Below, piece by piece: positions 8,483 through 17,114 of a stretch of DNA of 64,000 bases. Below the pieces are notes generated by a model that saw only the letters and a list, made by a program, of their open reading frames with translations, was not told where the DNA came from and searched no databases. The stretch's first letter is position 1. Each line of letters opens with the position of its first letter. The stretch is from Nocardiopsis sp. N85 (GTDB lineage: Bacteria > Actinomycetota > Actinomycetes > Streptosporangiales > Streptosporangiaceae): NCBI RefSeq assembly GCF_028882275.1, contig NZ_JARBUT010000005.1, forward strand, positions 248,001 through 312,000. Direction: 5' to 3'. Both the position numbers and the translations under genes were made by a program.

Positions 8483-9118
8483 TCAGGCCTCGGTCTCCAG
8501 CTTGGCGATGCGGTTGTCGTACATCCTGATGAACTCGGCGCGACCCTGGTGGGCGACCTCGTAGGCGCGCAGGTCGCGGACCTGGGCGATGGTGAGCTTG
8601 CGCAGCCGGGCGCGGACCGAGGGCAGGGTCAGCGCGTCGTAGGTGGGAACGGCCAGGTCCTCGACGGCGGGGGCGTTCTCCTTGCGGACCTTCTCCAGGA
8701 CCTCGGTGTCGGCGACCTCGGTCTTGGCCTCGGCCACCGCGATCTCCTCCGCGATGGTCTCGCCGGGCTCGGTGAGGTCGGCGGTGGCGGGGGTGACGGG
8801 CTCCTCGGCCGGGGGGGCCTCAGCGACGGGCTCCTCGACGACGGGGGCCTCGACGACGGGCGTCTCCGCCTTCTCGGCGGCCTTGTCCTCGACCGGCTCG
8901 GCCTTGTCCTCGACGGGCTCGGCGACCTTCTCCTGCGCGGCCGCCTCCTCGGTCTTCGGAGCCTCGGCGACCGGGGTCTCGACGGTCGCGGTGGCCTCCG
9001 TCGCAGCGGACTCGGCGGAGGCGGTCTCCTTCTCGGCGGGGGTGGGGACCGTTTCCTTGCGCCCGAAGAGGCCCTTGAACAGGGTCACGACTTTCGTGGC
9101 GATTGTCGGGTTCGACAT
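8483..9118 (-). CDS. Acidic protein with the C-terminal module of actinobacterial lipid-droplet-associated proteins
   Basis: The 211-residue product has three parts: a short amphipathic N-terminus (IATKVVTLFKGLFGRKE), a long Glu/Ala/Pro/Val-rich low-complexity stretch (about 25-150), and a C-terminal helical module beginning VPTYDALTLPSVRARLRKL and ending in RMYDNRIAKLE. That C-terminal module matches what I recall of the MLDS/Rv1109c lipid-droplet protein, and the gene sits beside ispH and xseA just as Rv1109c does. The droplet-binding N-terminal half of those proteins is not obvious here, so the amphipathic helix may do the membrane contact instead. Start 9118 follows a CAGGAG site. Function assignment is moderate. 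Confidence 0.6.
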   Translation of the reverse strand: MSNPTIATKVVTLFKGLFGRKETVPTPAEKETASAESAATEATATVETPVAEAPKTEEAAAQEKVAEPVEDKAEPVEDKAAEKAETPVVEAPVVEEPVAEAPPAEEPVTPATADLTEPGETIAEEIAVAEAKTEVADTEVLEKVRKENAPAVEDLAVPTYDALTLPSVRARLRKLTIAQVRDLRAYEVAHQGRAEFIRMYDNRIAKLETEA

Positions 9119-9420
9119 GTGACGGGGGCTCCTGATTGCTCTCGGCGTGGGCGGGTCACGCTCCGCGGTCCGAGCCGGGCCGAGTGAGGGCGAACCGCCT
9201 ATAACACATGGTGATGGTGAACCAGGATAGAGGAGGGAGGAACACCATGAGCAGGAGATAAGTGAACGATTTCGCCACTTCGAAGCAGAACCGGAGGCCC
9301 GCCGTTGCGATACCGTCACCTTGGCCCCGGGTACGGGCCCACGCCGCGGCGCGAAGCCTCCCGCCGGCCTTCAAGACGTGTGCTCTCCCACTCCCGCACG
9401 GCGCACCTTCGGAGCCCACC

Positions 9421-9426
9421 TAGGAT
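9421..9426 (+). promoter_or_regulatory. -10 box for leaderless ispH transcript
   Basis: TAGGAT ends seven bases before the ispH ATG at 9434, with no Shine-Dalgarno between them; transcription should begin at or within a base or two of the start codon. Confidence 0.6.
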
Positions 9427-9433
9427 GTGACAC

Positions 9434-10405
9434 ATGACAGCGACGACCACCGACACCAAGCAACGCCGTGTGCTTCTCGCCAACCCCCGGGGTTACTGCG
9501 CCGGTGTGGACCGCGCGGTCATCACCGTCGAGAAGGCCCTGGAGCAGTACGGCGCCCCCGTCTACGTCCGCAAGCAGATCGTGCACAACACCCACGTGGT
9601 GCGAACCCTGGAGGAGCGCGGCGCCGTCTTCGTCGAGGAGACCGAGGAGGTGCCCGAGGGCGCGATCGTCGTGTTCTCCGCCCACGGCGTCTCCCCGGCC
9701 GTGCACGAGGAGGCCTCCAAGCGCAGCCTCAAGACCATCGACGCCACCTGTCCCCTGGTGACCAAGGTCCACAAGGAGGCCAAGCGCTTCGCCTCCGAGG
9801 ACCGGGACATCATCCTCATCGGCCACATCGGCCACGAGGAGGTCGAGGGCACCAGCGGTGAGGCCCCCGAGCACATCCAGATCGTGGAGAGCCCGGACGA
9901 GGTCCACAAGCTGGAGGTCCGCGACCCGGACAACGTGTCCTGGCTGTCGCAGACCACCCTGTCGGTGGACGAGACCAACGAGACCGTCGACGCCCTGCGC
10001 ACCAAGTTCCCGAACCTGCTCGACCCGCCCAGCGACGACATCTGCTACGCCACCACCAACCGCCAGGTCGCCGTCAAGACGATGGCCCCCGAGTGCGAAC
10101 TCGTCATCGTGGTGGGCTCGGACAACTCCTCCAACTCGGTGCGGCTGGTCGAGGTCGCCCTGGCCGCCGGCGCCGACGCCGCCCACCTGATCGACAACGC
10201 CTCGCTCATGGACGACGCGTGGCTGGAGGGCGTCACCACCGTGGGCGTCACCAGCGGCGCCTCCGTGCCGGACATCCTGGTCCAGGAGCTGCTCCGGCGC
10301 CTGGCCGGGCACGGCTACGAGGACGTGGCCCTGGTGACCACCGCCGACGAGACGCTGACCTTCTCCCTGCCCAAGGAGCTGCGTCGCGACCTGCGCGCCG
10401 AGTAG
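9434..10405 (+). CDS. ispH: 4-hydroxy-3-methylbut-2-enyl diphosphate reductase
   Basis: The last enzyme of the MEP isoprenoid pathway: it reduces HMBPP to IPP and DMAPP with an iron-sulfur cluster. The 323-residue protein has all three cluster cysteines, Cys22 in [12 protein letters not shown], Cys106 in [13 protein letters not shown] and Cys204 in [11 protein letters not shown], the substrate His residues in HNTHVV and FSAHGVSP, and the [12 protein letters not shown]-terminal phosphate-binding segment. Length is normal. The transcript appears leaderless. The neighbouring lipid-droplet-like and xse genes form a conserved actinobacterial group. IPP from this enzyme feeds the prenyltransferase encoded at 32-33 kb. 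Confidence 0.97.
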   Translation: MTATTTDTKQRRVLLANPRGYCAGVDRAVITVEKALEQYGAPVYVRKQIVHNTHVVRTLEERGAVFVEETEEVPEGAIVVFSAHGVSPAVHEEASKRSLKTIDATCPLVTKVHKEAKRFASEDRDIILIGHIGHEEVEGTSGEAPEHIQIVESPDEVHKLEVRDPDNVSWLSQTTLSVDETNETVDALRTKFPNLLDPPSDDICYATTNRQVAVKTMAPECELVIVVGSDNSSNSVRLVEVALAAGADAAHLIDNASLMDDAWLEGVTTVGVTSGASVPDILVQELLRRLAGHGYEDVALVTTADETLTFSLPKELRRDLRAE

Positions 10406-10423
10406 TCGCGCGAGCGCGGAACA

Positions 10424-10469
10424 CATGAGGAGGGCCTCGGGCGACGAAACGCCCGGGGCCCTCCTCATG
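10424..10469. terminator. Bidirectional terminator between ispH and DUF4245 gene
   Basis: A 20-bp stem (10424-10443 with 10450-10469, one mismatch) around the loop ACGAAA lies exactly between the two converging stops. Confidence 0.8.
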
Positions 10470-10483
10470 TGGCGCGGTCCGGG

Positions 10484-11047
10484 TCAGTCCTCCTCGGTGG
10501 GCGCGGGCGACGAAGCGTCGGAGTCGTCGTCCGTCACCAGGCCGCCGGCGAACCCCGCCAGCTCGTCGAGGTCGGCCGGGCCGGCCACGACCAGCGTGTA
10601 CCCGTCCTCGCGCAGGACCAGGGCCGACCACTCCTCGGACTCGCGGTGCTCCCACTCGCGGCCGCCGACCGAGACCGTGCCGGTCTCCTCCGCGTCCCTG
10701 GCCCGGGCGGAGACGACCGCGTCCGGGTCGCCGTCGCTCTGGGTGAACATCACATGGCTGTCCTCGGCGGTCGCGAAACCGACGCTCCACTCGACCGGAC
10801 CGGTGGTGTCCAGGGTCGAACTGGTGGGCGTCCACCCCCGTTCGACGAGGTCCGCGGCGGGCAGTGTCACCGGGTAGTCGGCGGCCTCACGCACCACGTC
10901 GGCCTCGGGCCGGTAGTCCACGGAGGGGATGTTCTCGCCCGAGCGCGTGGAGACCACGAACGCCAACGCCAGGACGATGACGACGATGACGCCGAGGGAG
11001 ATGGCGTAGTTCTTGAAGGTCGCGCTGGACCGGCTGTGCTCACTCAT
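10484..11047 (-). CDS. DUF4245-type membrane-anchored protein
   Basis: A 187-residue protein with one N-terminal membrane span (about 13-33, YAISLGVIVVIVLALAFVV) and an extracytoplasmic domain. The region PVTLPAADLVERGWTPTSS and VGGREWEHRESEEWSALVLREDGYTLVVAGPADLDEL fits the actinobacterial DUF4245 family, which commonly sits next to glpX. The acidic tail (DDDSDASSPAPTEED) is low complexity. Start 11047 has GGAGG upstream. No enzymatic motif is visible. It follows the TetR gene by 50 bp on the same strand. Confidence 0.8.
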   Translation of the reverse strand: MSEHSRSSATFKNYAISLGVIVVIVLALAFVVSTRSGENIPSVDYRPEADVVREAADYPVTLPAADLVERGWTPTSSTLDTTGPVEWSVGFATAEDSHVMFTQSDGDPDAVVSARARDAEETGTVSVGGREWEHRESEEWSALVLREDGYTLVVAGPADLDELAGFAGGLVTDDDSDASSPAPTEED

Positions 11048-11097
11048 GACGCCTCCAGCTTGCCGCAGGTCGTGGAGCACACCGACCCGGGGTGCGG

Positions 11098-11715
11098 TTA
11101 CCCGTCCCGGCGCCCGCGCGGCTGGAGCTGGTCGAGCAGCCGGGTGATGTCGTCGGCCAGTCGGCGGGCGTCGGCGTCGTCGCGGTTGACCACCTCGGCG
11201 ACGGCCAGCAGCATCGCGCCGGCCACCACGATCAGCAGGGCCTCGTCCACCGGTTCGTCGGCCTTGCGGTACAGGGCGACGTTGCGGTCGGTCCACTTGG
11301 TGAGCCGGGCCCGCAACTGGTACTCGAACCCGGGCGGGCCGTCACCGCTGAAGAACAGCCGTGTGGTCTCCCTCTCCTCGATGCAGCCGAGCAGATAGGC
11401 GCGGGCCGCGAGGTTCATCAGCCGGGTGGGATCGCTCTCACCCCGGGCCCGGGCGTCCATCACCGCCTGGTGGGTGCGCTCCTGCTGGCGCTGCTGGAAC
11501 TCCTCGTACAGGGCGAGGTAGAGGTCGGCCTTGCCGGTGAAGTGGTGGTAGAGGCTGCCCACGCTGGCGCCGGCCACCGCGACGACCTCGCTGACCCCGG
11601 CCTTGGCGAACCCCACGGTGCGGAAGACCTGGGCGGCGGCTTTGAGCAGGGCACTGCGCGTCGCCGCCCCTCGTGGGGAGACCCGTGTCGGCCTGTCCGT
11701 CTTTTCCACTGTCAC
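11098..11715 (-). CDS. TetR/AcrR-family transcriptional regulator
   Basis: A 205-residue repressor with the N-terminal HTH at about 17-60 (AATRSALLKAAAQVFRTVGF, then VSEVVAVAGASVGSLYHHFTGKADLYLAL in two parts) and a helical ligand domain. The GTG start at 11715 is the best available; a second GTG is two codons in. It is divergent from glpX and leads a two-gene unit with the DUF4245 gene. Target unknown; glpX or the DUF4245 gene would be the nearest candidates. Confidence 0.88.
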   Translation of the reverse strand: MTVEKTDRPTRVSPRGAATRSALLKAAAQVFRTVGFAKAGVSEVVAVAGASVGSLYHHFTGKADLYLALYEEFQQRQQERTHQAVMDARARGESDPTRLMNLAARAYLLGCIEERETTRLFFSGDGPPGFEYQLRARLTKWTDRNVALYRKADEPVDEALLIVVAGAMLLAVAEVVNRDDADARRLADDITRLLDQLQPRGRRDG

Positions 11716-11862
11716 GCCCTCACTCCCGTCCCGATCACGCCAGGGTAGACCTTACGCGTCCGACCGGACACGGGAGCGTACCCATGGAGAGGGCGGATCA
11801 CGTCGGGTGACTACCCTAAGACGTGAATCCCACCCTGTTCCCCTGACGGAAGGTGTCGCTCC

Positions 11863-12879
11863 ATGTCACAGCCCGGCGGTCCCACCGCGCCCGACCGCAA
11901 CCTCGCCCTCGAACTGGTCCGCGTGACCGAGACCGCCGCGCTGGCGGCGGCCCGTTGGGTCGGCAAGGGCGACAAGAACGGCGCTGACGGTGCGGCCGTG
12001 CGCGGGATGCGTCACATGATCGGCACGGTGTCGATGAACGGCACCGTGGTCATCGGCGAGGGCGAGAAGGACAACGCCCCGATGCTCTACAACGGTGAGA
12101 GCGTCGGCGACGGCGGCGGCCAGGAATGGGACGTGGCCGTCGACCCGATCGACGGCACCACCCTGACCGCGATGGGCATGCCCAACGCGATCGCCGTCAT
12201 CGCGCTGAGCCCGCGCGGGTCCATGTTCGACCCGTCCGCCGTGTTCTACATGGAGAAGCTGGCCGCCGGCCCCGAGGCGGCCGACGTGGTGGACATCGCC
12301 GCTCCCGTCGCCGACAACATCCGGGCGGTGGCCCGGGCCAAGGGGAAGTCGCCGCAGGATGTGACGGTCGTCATCCTCAACCGGCCGCGGCACGAACGGA
12401 TCGTCAAGGAGGTGCGCGACGCCGGCGCCCGCATCAAGTTCATCAGCGACGGTGACGTGGCGGGCGCGATCATGGCGGCCCGCGCCGGCACCGGTGTCGA
12501 CCTGCTGCTGGGCATCGGCGGCACCCCCGAGGGCATCATCACCGCGTGCGCGATGAAGTGCCTGGGCGGTGTCATCCAGGGACGGTTGTGGCCCAAGGAC
12601 GACGCCGAGCGCGCCAGGGCCGTCGAGGCCGGGCACGACCTGGGCCGGGTGCTGCACACCGACGACCTGGTCTCCTCCGACGACGTGTTCTTCGCGGCGA
12701 CCGGCATCACCGACGGCGAACTGGTCGGCGGCGTGCGCTACGAGTCCTCTCGGGTCACCACCGACTCGCTGGTGATGCGGGGCCGCAGCGGCACCGTCCG
12801 CCAGGTGCTCAGCGAGCACCGGTTGGGCAAGCTGGCGGCCTACAGCGGTGTGGACCTGACCTCCGCCCCGCAGCTCTGA
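11863..12879 (+). CDS. glpX: Class II fructose-1,6-bisphosphatase
   Basis: GlpX dephosphorylates fructose 1,6-bisphosphate to fructose 6-phosphate, the committed step of gluconeogenesis. The 338-residue protein shows the metal- and substrate-binding motifs [32 protein letters not shown] and the [11 protein letters not shown] segment of the lithium-sensitive phosphatase fold. Start 11863 has GGAAGG about ten bases upstream. It is the usual single FBPase of actinobacteria, separated from its mycobacterial partner fumC by an 8-kb insertion here. Confidence 0.96.
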   Translation: MSQPGGPTAPDRNLALELVRVTETAALAAARWVGKGDKNGADGAAVRGMRHMIGTVSMNGTVVIGEGEKDNAPMLYNGESVGDGGGQEWDVAVDPIDGTTLTAMGMPNAIAVIALSPRGSMFDPSAVFYMEKLAAGPEAADVVDIAAPVADNIRAVARAKGKSPQDVTVVILNRPRHERIVKEVRDAGARIKFISDGDVAGAIMAARAGTGVDLLLGIGGTPEGIITACAMKCLGGVIQGRLWPKDDAERARAVEAGHDLGRVLHTDDLVSSDDVFFAATGITDGELVGGVRYESSRVTTDSLVMRGRSGTVRQVLSEHRLGKLAAYSGVDLTSAPQL

Positions 12880-13049
12880 CCCTCCGTTCCCTCACACGGG
12901 TGGTCGGTCGCGGGCCCCGGAACACCGCGTCGACCACCCGCTCCCATGTCTTCACGTCCGCGCGAGAGAACCACATCCGGGTGAACCGGCATCAGAGATG
13001 TCGTCGGCAGCGCGGACACCGCGCCTGTGAGAATTCCGTCGGAGGTCCG

Positions 13050-14762
13050 ATGTCCTACCCTGATCCCCACCAGCAGCCCCAGTGGCAGCCGCATCAGCCA
13101 GGGTTGCCCGGTCAGGGGCACCCTCCGGCGCCGGGCGCCGTTCCCCCCGGCGCCGCTCCCCCCGGCGGAATGCCCGGACAGCACTACGCCGGTCCCGGTT
13201 ACCCCGCCGCTCCCGGCGGCCCCGGCTACCCTGGTGGCCCGGGATACCCCGGTGGCCCCGGATACCCCGGTGGCCCCGTACCGCCCGGCGGCGGTGGCGC
13301 CCGGCGCAACCGCTGGCTCATCCCGGCGGCCGCGGGCACCGCGGTCGTGCTGATGGCCGGCACCGTGTGGGCCACCGTGTCCCTGGTGAGCTTCGGCGGC
13401 ACCCAGCCGGAGGAGGTGCTCCCCGGCAGCTCCCTGGCGTTCGGCAAGGTCGACCTGGCCATCGACGGATCCCAGGCGATCGAGCTGCTGGAGTTCGTCG
13501 AGCGGCTCCCGGCCGAGGTCACCGAGCAGACGGACACCCCCGACGGGGACATGACCGGACTCTTCGCCGAGGTGTTCGTCGATGCGTTCCCCGAGAGCTC
13601 CCCGAGCCAGGACCGGGTCGAGGAGTGGATCGGCCAGCGCGTGGGCTTCTCGGTGTGGCCCGTCTCCGGCGACGCGGAGGTGGAGGAGGGCGCCGGCGTC
13701 GCGATGGCCGTCGCGCTGGCCGTCGAGGACCCGCGCAAGGCCGACGAGGACTTCGCGGGGATCGCCTCGGAGGAGGAGGACCTGGCCTACTCGGTGGACG
13801 GCGACTACCTCGTTTTCACCCACTCCGACGCCGCCCTGTCCGATCTGGAGCGGCAGATCGACGAGCACGGCTCGCTGGCCGACAACGACGTCTTCTCCGA
13901 GGACATCTCCGGTGTCGCCTCCGGCAGTCTGGCCGTGGCCTGGGCCGATCTGGGCGCGGCCATGGGGATCGAGGCGTTCGCCCGGGAGTTCGAGTCGGAG
14001 CTCTCGACGGAGACGGCCGACTTCTCCGGTCGGGCGACCGCGTCGGTGCGGGTCGACGGCGAGTACCTGGAGGCGCGGATGGACGCCTTCGCCTTCGAGG
14101 TCAACGAGGCCGACCTGTCCTGGCTGTCGGAGGCACCGGGCGAGAGCGTGACCGCCCTGGGCGACCTGCCGGACAACACGGTGATCGCGGTCGGCGCCAG
14201 CGGACTGGACCAGGCGCTGATCGAGGCCTACGACAGCGAGGAGATCCCGTTCTTCAGCAGCTCCGGCGAGCAGCAGGAGTTCGAGCGGGGCATGAACGGC
14301 ATGGGCATCTCCATGCCGGAGGGCTTCAGCGATCTGCTGGGTTCGTCGACGTCGTTCGGCATCACCCAGATCAGCCTGGACGACTTCTTCGGCGGTTACG
14401 GGAGCGAGCAGATCTCGTTCCAGTACCGCGCCGTCGGCGGTGACGAGACGGCCATCACCGACTTCCTCGCGAACGACGACCCGTACTCCATCCCGCCGGG
14501 GGTGTCGGGCGACGGCGACACCGTGGTCGTGTCACAGGGCAGCAGCGGCACCGGCCGCCTGGCCGACGACCCGGTCTTCCAGCAGACCATGCAGGAGATG
14601 GACAGCGCGGTGATGGCCGGGTACTTCGACATGCGCCAGGTGCTGACCACCAACGACGTGGAGAACCCCGACGAGTGGGGCGCGCTCGGCATGGCGCTGA
14701 GCGTCACCGAGGAGGGTGCGCGCAGCACCGTCGAGCTGCGCTGGGCGCCCAGCGCGGGCTGA
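13050..14762 (+). CDS. DUF3352-type membrane-anchored protein with Pro/Gly-rich N-terminus
   Basis: The 570-residue product begins with a cytoplasmic Pro/Gly/Gln-rich tail (1-88) that includes three tandem GYPGGP units encoded by an 18-bp repeat, followed by one membrane span (about 90-115, LIPAAAGTAVVLMAGTVWATVSLV). The large extracytoplasmic domain starts with GGTQPEEVLPGSSLAFGKVDL, the opening of DUF3352 proteins, and is strongly acidic. ATG 13050 has GGAGG four to five bases upstream; the longer frame to 12546 is a shadow of glpX. No catalytic residues are recognisable; an envelope role is inferred. Confidence 0.85.
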   Translation: MSYPDPHQQPQWQPHQPGLPGQGHPPAPGAVPPGAAPPGGMPGQHYAGPGYPAAPGGPGYPGGPGYPGGPGYPGGPVPPGGGGARRNRWLIPAAAGTAVVLMAGTVWATVSLVSFGGTQPEEVLPGSSLAFGKVDLAIDGSQAIELLEFVERLPAEVTEQTDTPDGDMTGLFAEVFVDAFPESSPSQDRVEEWIGQRVGFSVWPVSGDAEVEEGAGVAMAVALAVEDPRKADEDFAGIASEEEDLAYSVDGDYLVFTHSDAALSDLERQIDEHGSLADNDVFSEDISGVASGSLAVAWADLGAAMGIEAFAREFESELSTETADFSGRATASVRVDGEYLEARMDAFAFEVNEADLSWLSEAPGESVTALGDLPDNTVIAVGASGLDQALIEAYDSEEIPFFSSSGEQQEFERGMNGMGISMPEGFSDLLGSSTSFGITQISLDDFFGGYGSEQISFQYRAVGGDETAITDFLANDDPYSIPPGVSGDGDTVVVSQGSSGTGRLADDPVFQQTMQEMDSAVMAGYFDMRQVLTTNDVENPDEWGALGMALSVTEEGARSTVELRWAPSAG

Positions 14763-14780
14763 CGTCCGGCACGGCGAAAA

Positions 14781-14812
14781 GGAGCGGCGGGGGTCTGGGC
14801 CCCCGCCGCTCC
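14781..14812. terminator. Terminator between converging genes
   Basis: A perfect 13-bp stem (14781-14793 with 14800-14812) and six-base loop TCTGGG lies between the DUF3352 gene and the ABC permease gene, whose stops face each other. Confidence 0.8.
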
Positions 14813-14831
14813 CTCGTTCTCACACGCCCGG

Positions 14832-15674
14832 TCAGCCGACCATGCGGCGACGCATCTGGAACCCGGCCAGGAACCACATGAGCACGATGAACGCCACCAG
14901 GACACCGATGTGCAGCAGCAGCGCCCCGGCGTCGAGCCCGCCGAAGACGGATCCGCGGATGAGTTCGACCGCGTGGTAGAGCGGGTTGATCACGGCGACG
15001 CCCTGGACCCAGCCCGGCAGCTCGGTGAGCGGGAAGAACGTGCCCGCCACCAGGAACAACGGCGTGAACAGGCCGCTGAACACGTAGTCCATGGACCGCA
15101 CCGACGTGATCACCGCGGAGATCCAGATGCCGAACAGCGCGAAGGCGAACCCGGCGAGGAACGCGATGAACGGCACCAGCAGGCCGCCGAGGCCGGGCCG
15201 CAGTCCGAACCCCATGGCCACCAGCAGCGGTACGCACCCGTAGACGCCGGAGCGCATCGCCAGCCACAGGGCCTCGCCGGTGACGAGCTCGCGGACGTCG
15301 ATGGGGGTGGCGAGGATGCCCTCGTAGGTGTGCAGGAAACGGCGCTTGATGAAGGTGTTGATGACGGCGGGCATCATCGACTGGAACATCACCGACACCG
15401 CGACGATGCCGGTGCCGAGGAAGTCGATGTAGCTGAAGCCGGCCAGGGTGCCGATGAGCGCGCCCATCCCGAACCCGAAGCAGAGCAGGTACAGGGTGGG
15501 TTCGACGACGGCGGCGAACGTGGTGGCCCGCCACGACCGGCCGTAGAGGATCCACTCGCGGGCGACGATGCCCATGACGGCGTCCATCTCGAACCGACCG
15601 GGTCGGGCGTGGTTCTCGGGCCGGGCGTCCTCCCGGTCTCGCAGTCGACGCGCGTCGGTGTGGTCGATGCTCAA
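14832..15674 (-). CDS. ABC-2 type transporter permease
   Basis: The 280-residue product has six membrane spans and the ABC-2 signature region PLYHAVELIRGSVFGG near the C-terminus, as in DrrB/NodJ drug or polyketide exporters. It forms the membrane part of an exporter with the adjacent ATPase. The start is a TTG at 15674 that overlaps the ATPase stop as TTGA, with AGGAG about eleven bases upstream inside the ATPase gene, so translation is coupled. The open frame continues upstream but only as a shadow of the ATPase. The cargo is unknown. Confidence 0.9.
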   Translation of the reverse strand: MSIDHTDARRLRDREDARPENHARPGRFEMDAVMGIVAREWILYGRSWRATTFAAVVEPTLYLLCFGFGMGALIGTLAGFSYIDFLGTGIVAVSVMFQSMMPAVINTFIKRRFLHTYEGILATPIDVRELVTGEALWLAMRSGVYGCVPLLVAMGFGLRPGLGGLLVPFIAFLAGFAFALFGIWISAVITSVRSMDYVFSGLFTPLFLVAGTFFPLTELPGWVQGVAVINPLYHAVELIRGSVFGGLDAGALLLHIGVLVAFIVLMWFLAGFQMRRRMVG

Positions 15675-16642
15675 TCGACACTCTCTCCTGTCAGGGTCAC
15701 GAACACGTCCTCCAGGTTGCTCGCCCGGCGCAGGGGCACGGTGAGCCGGTCCCGGAGGGACGGGGGCAGTTCCTCGGCCCGCAGGACCGACACCGCGGTG
15801 CCGGTGCGGCGGGTGGTGAAACCGTGGTCGCGGATGAGGTTTTCCAGGGCGTCGATGCCGTGCTCGTCGGGGGTGTACTCCTCGACGGTGGTGCCGGCGT
15901 ACTTGGCGACCAGGTCGGCGGGGGTGCCGCGTTCGATGATCCGGCCCGCCGCCATGAGGGCCACCTCGTCGGAGAGGCGTTCGGCCTCCTCGATGTAGTG
16001 GGTGGACATGAGCACCGTCGCCCCCTCTTGGCGGAGCGCGTCGATGACGCCCCACAGGTCCTGGCGGACCTGGGGGTCCAGCCCGACGGTGGGTTCGTCC
16101 ATGAGGACCAGTTCGGGTCGGTGCAACAGGGCGCGGACGATGAGGAGGCGTCGGCGCATGCCGCCGGACAGGTCCTCGACGACCGTGTCGCCGCGGTCTT
16201 CGAGCTGGGCGATGCGCATGGCCCGCGCGATGGCCTCTCGACGGCGGGCGCGGGGCACCCGGTACAGGAACGAGAACATCCGCAGGTTCTGCTCGACGGT
16301 GAGCTCCTCGTCGAGGTTGTCGTGCTGGGGCACGACGCCCATGCGGGCGCGGGCCCATTTGGACTCGGCGGGGATCTCGTGGCCGAGGATGCGGATCTCG
16401 CCCTCGTCGGCGAGGGACTGGGCGGTGAGCATCTTCATCGTCGTCGACTTGCCGGCGCCGTTGGGGCCGAGGAGCCCCAGGACGACTCCCTGGGGGACCT
16501 CCAGATCGAGGCCGTCGACGGCGGTGAGCGATCCGAAGCGTTTGACGACTCCGCGCAGGTGCAACGCGGGAACGTCCGGAGACGCGCTCGGGGTCGCCGT
16601 CGCGCGGTCCGAGACGTGGAGACCGGGGTCGGAAGAGGTCAT
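15671..16642 (-). CDS. ABC transporter ATP-binding protein, DrrA/NodI type
   Basis: A 323-residue ATPase with Walker A GPNGAGKST (about 59-67), Q-loop VVPQHDNL, signature LSGGMRRR, Walker B LVLMDEPTVGLD and H-loop MSTHYIEEAE, followed by the C-terminal domain typical of daunorubicin-resistance-type ATPases. It powers the permease encoded downstream. The start at 16642 has no Shine-Dalgarno; a TACCGT-like box lies about nine bases upstream on the minus strand, so the message may be leaderless. An AT-rich palindrome 29 bp upstream could bind a regulator. Confidence 0.93.
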   Translation of the reverse strand: MTSSDPGLHVSDRATATPSASPDVPALHLRGVVKRFGSLTAVDGLDLEVPQGVVLGLLGPNGAGKSTTMKMLTAQSLADEGEIRILGHEIPAESKWARARMGVVPQHDNLDEELTVEQNLRMFSFLYRVPRARRREAIARAMRIAQLEDRGDTVVEDLSGGMRRRLLIVRALLHRPELVLMDEPTVGLDPQVRQDLWGVIDALRQEGATVLMSTHYIEEAERLSDEVALMAAGRIIERGTPADLVAKYAGTTVEEYTPDEHGIDALENLIRDHGFTTRRTGTAVSVLRAEELPPSLRDRLTVPLRRASNLEDVFVTLTGESVD

Positions 16643-16670
16643 AGGGCCACGGTAGGGCCCGGGTACGACG

Positions 16671-16686
16671 AAAATCCACGGATTTT
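16671..16686. promoter_or_regulatory. AT-rich palindrome upstream of ABC exporter operon
   Basis: AAAATCC-AC-GGATTTT is a perfect 7-bp inverted repeat centred about 36 bp upstream of the ATPase start. It stands out in a GC-rich background and fits a repressor operator overlapping the promoter; the regulator is not next to it. Confidence 0.45.
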
Positions 16687-16917
16687 ACGCGGCGCGAACG
16701 CCCTCCGTGTCCGAAAAAGGGGCCATCGAAACCCGGAGGTCGGACGGGGCGAACGCGGGCGACGATAAGCCCGGCCCTTCGACAATGGGACACGGGAGGC
16801 GTCGATCGACGGCACGCCCCTCGATCCGCGAAAGAGCAGGTCGAAAGCCATTCGACGATGAACCAAAAACAAACCTTACTGTCGCCCGGGTGATCCGTCA
16901 AACATCCAGGTCAGCGA

Positions 16918-16944
16918 CCTTTATCCAAGAAAGGCTTCTTTTTT
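16918..16944 (+). terminator. Short hairpin followed by a T-run
   Basis: CCTTT (16918-16922) pairs with AAAGG (16930-16934) around ATCCAAG and is followed by CTTCTTTTTT. This looks like a Rho-independent terminator on the plus strand, unusual in such DNA, lying in front of the LPMO promoter. The stem is short, so strength is doubtful. Confidence 0.4.
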
Positions 16945-16957
16945 CGGACGATATCTG

Positions 16958-16963
16958 TATAGT
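16958..16963 (+). promoter_or_regulatory. Candidate -10 box for LPMO gene
   Basis: TATAGT lies 151 bp before the LPMO start; no good -35 element is visible 16-18 bp upstream, so an activator or a non-housekeeping sigma factor may be needed. It would give a long 5' leader. Confidence 0.35.
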
Positions 16964-17114
16964 CACTTTCCCTACCTTTCGGACGGGCTGGACGCCCGGC
17001 CGGCCCCATATCGACCGGGCCTGTCCGATAGGTGGTCCTCCAGCCCGGACGGCCGCGCGGATTCGCGATCCGCACGGCTCCCCGCAAGTCCACGACTAGA
17101 GGAGACACCCCCTG

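Larger units (their letters stand above)
16643..17114. other. 472-bp intergenic region between ABC operon and LPMO gene
   Basis: The stretch is clearly less GC-rich than its surroundings, with A and T runs around 16860-16970. It holds the palindrome at 16671-16686, a T-run-tailed hairpin at 16918-16942 and a TATAGT box at 16958-16963. No coding frame with a ribosome site is seen. Confidence 0.6.

Noticed and set aside
14832-16901. One long frame seeming to fuse the ABC permease with upstream sequence
   Set aside because: The upstream part is a shadow of the ATPase gene; the permease has its own coupled TTG start at 15674.
17010-17060. DasR-type site (ACTGGTCTAGACCAGT-like) before the LPMO gene
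   Set aside because: Only a loose GGTGGTCCTCCAG match; lacks the symmetric core.
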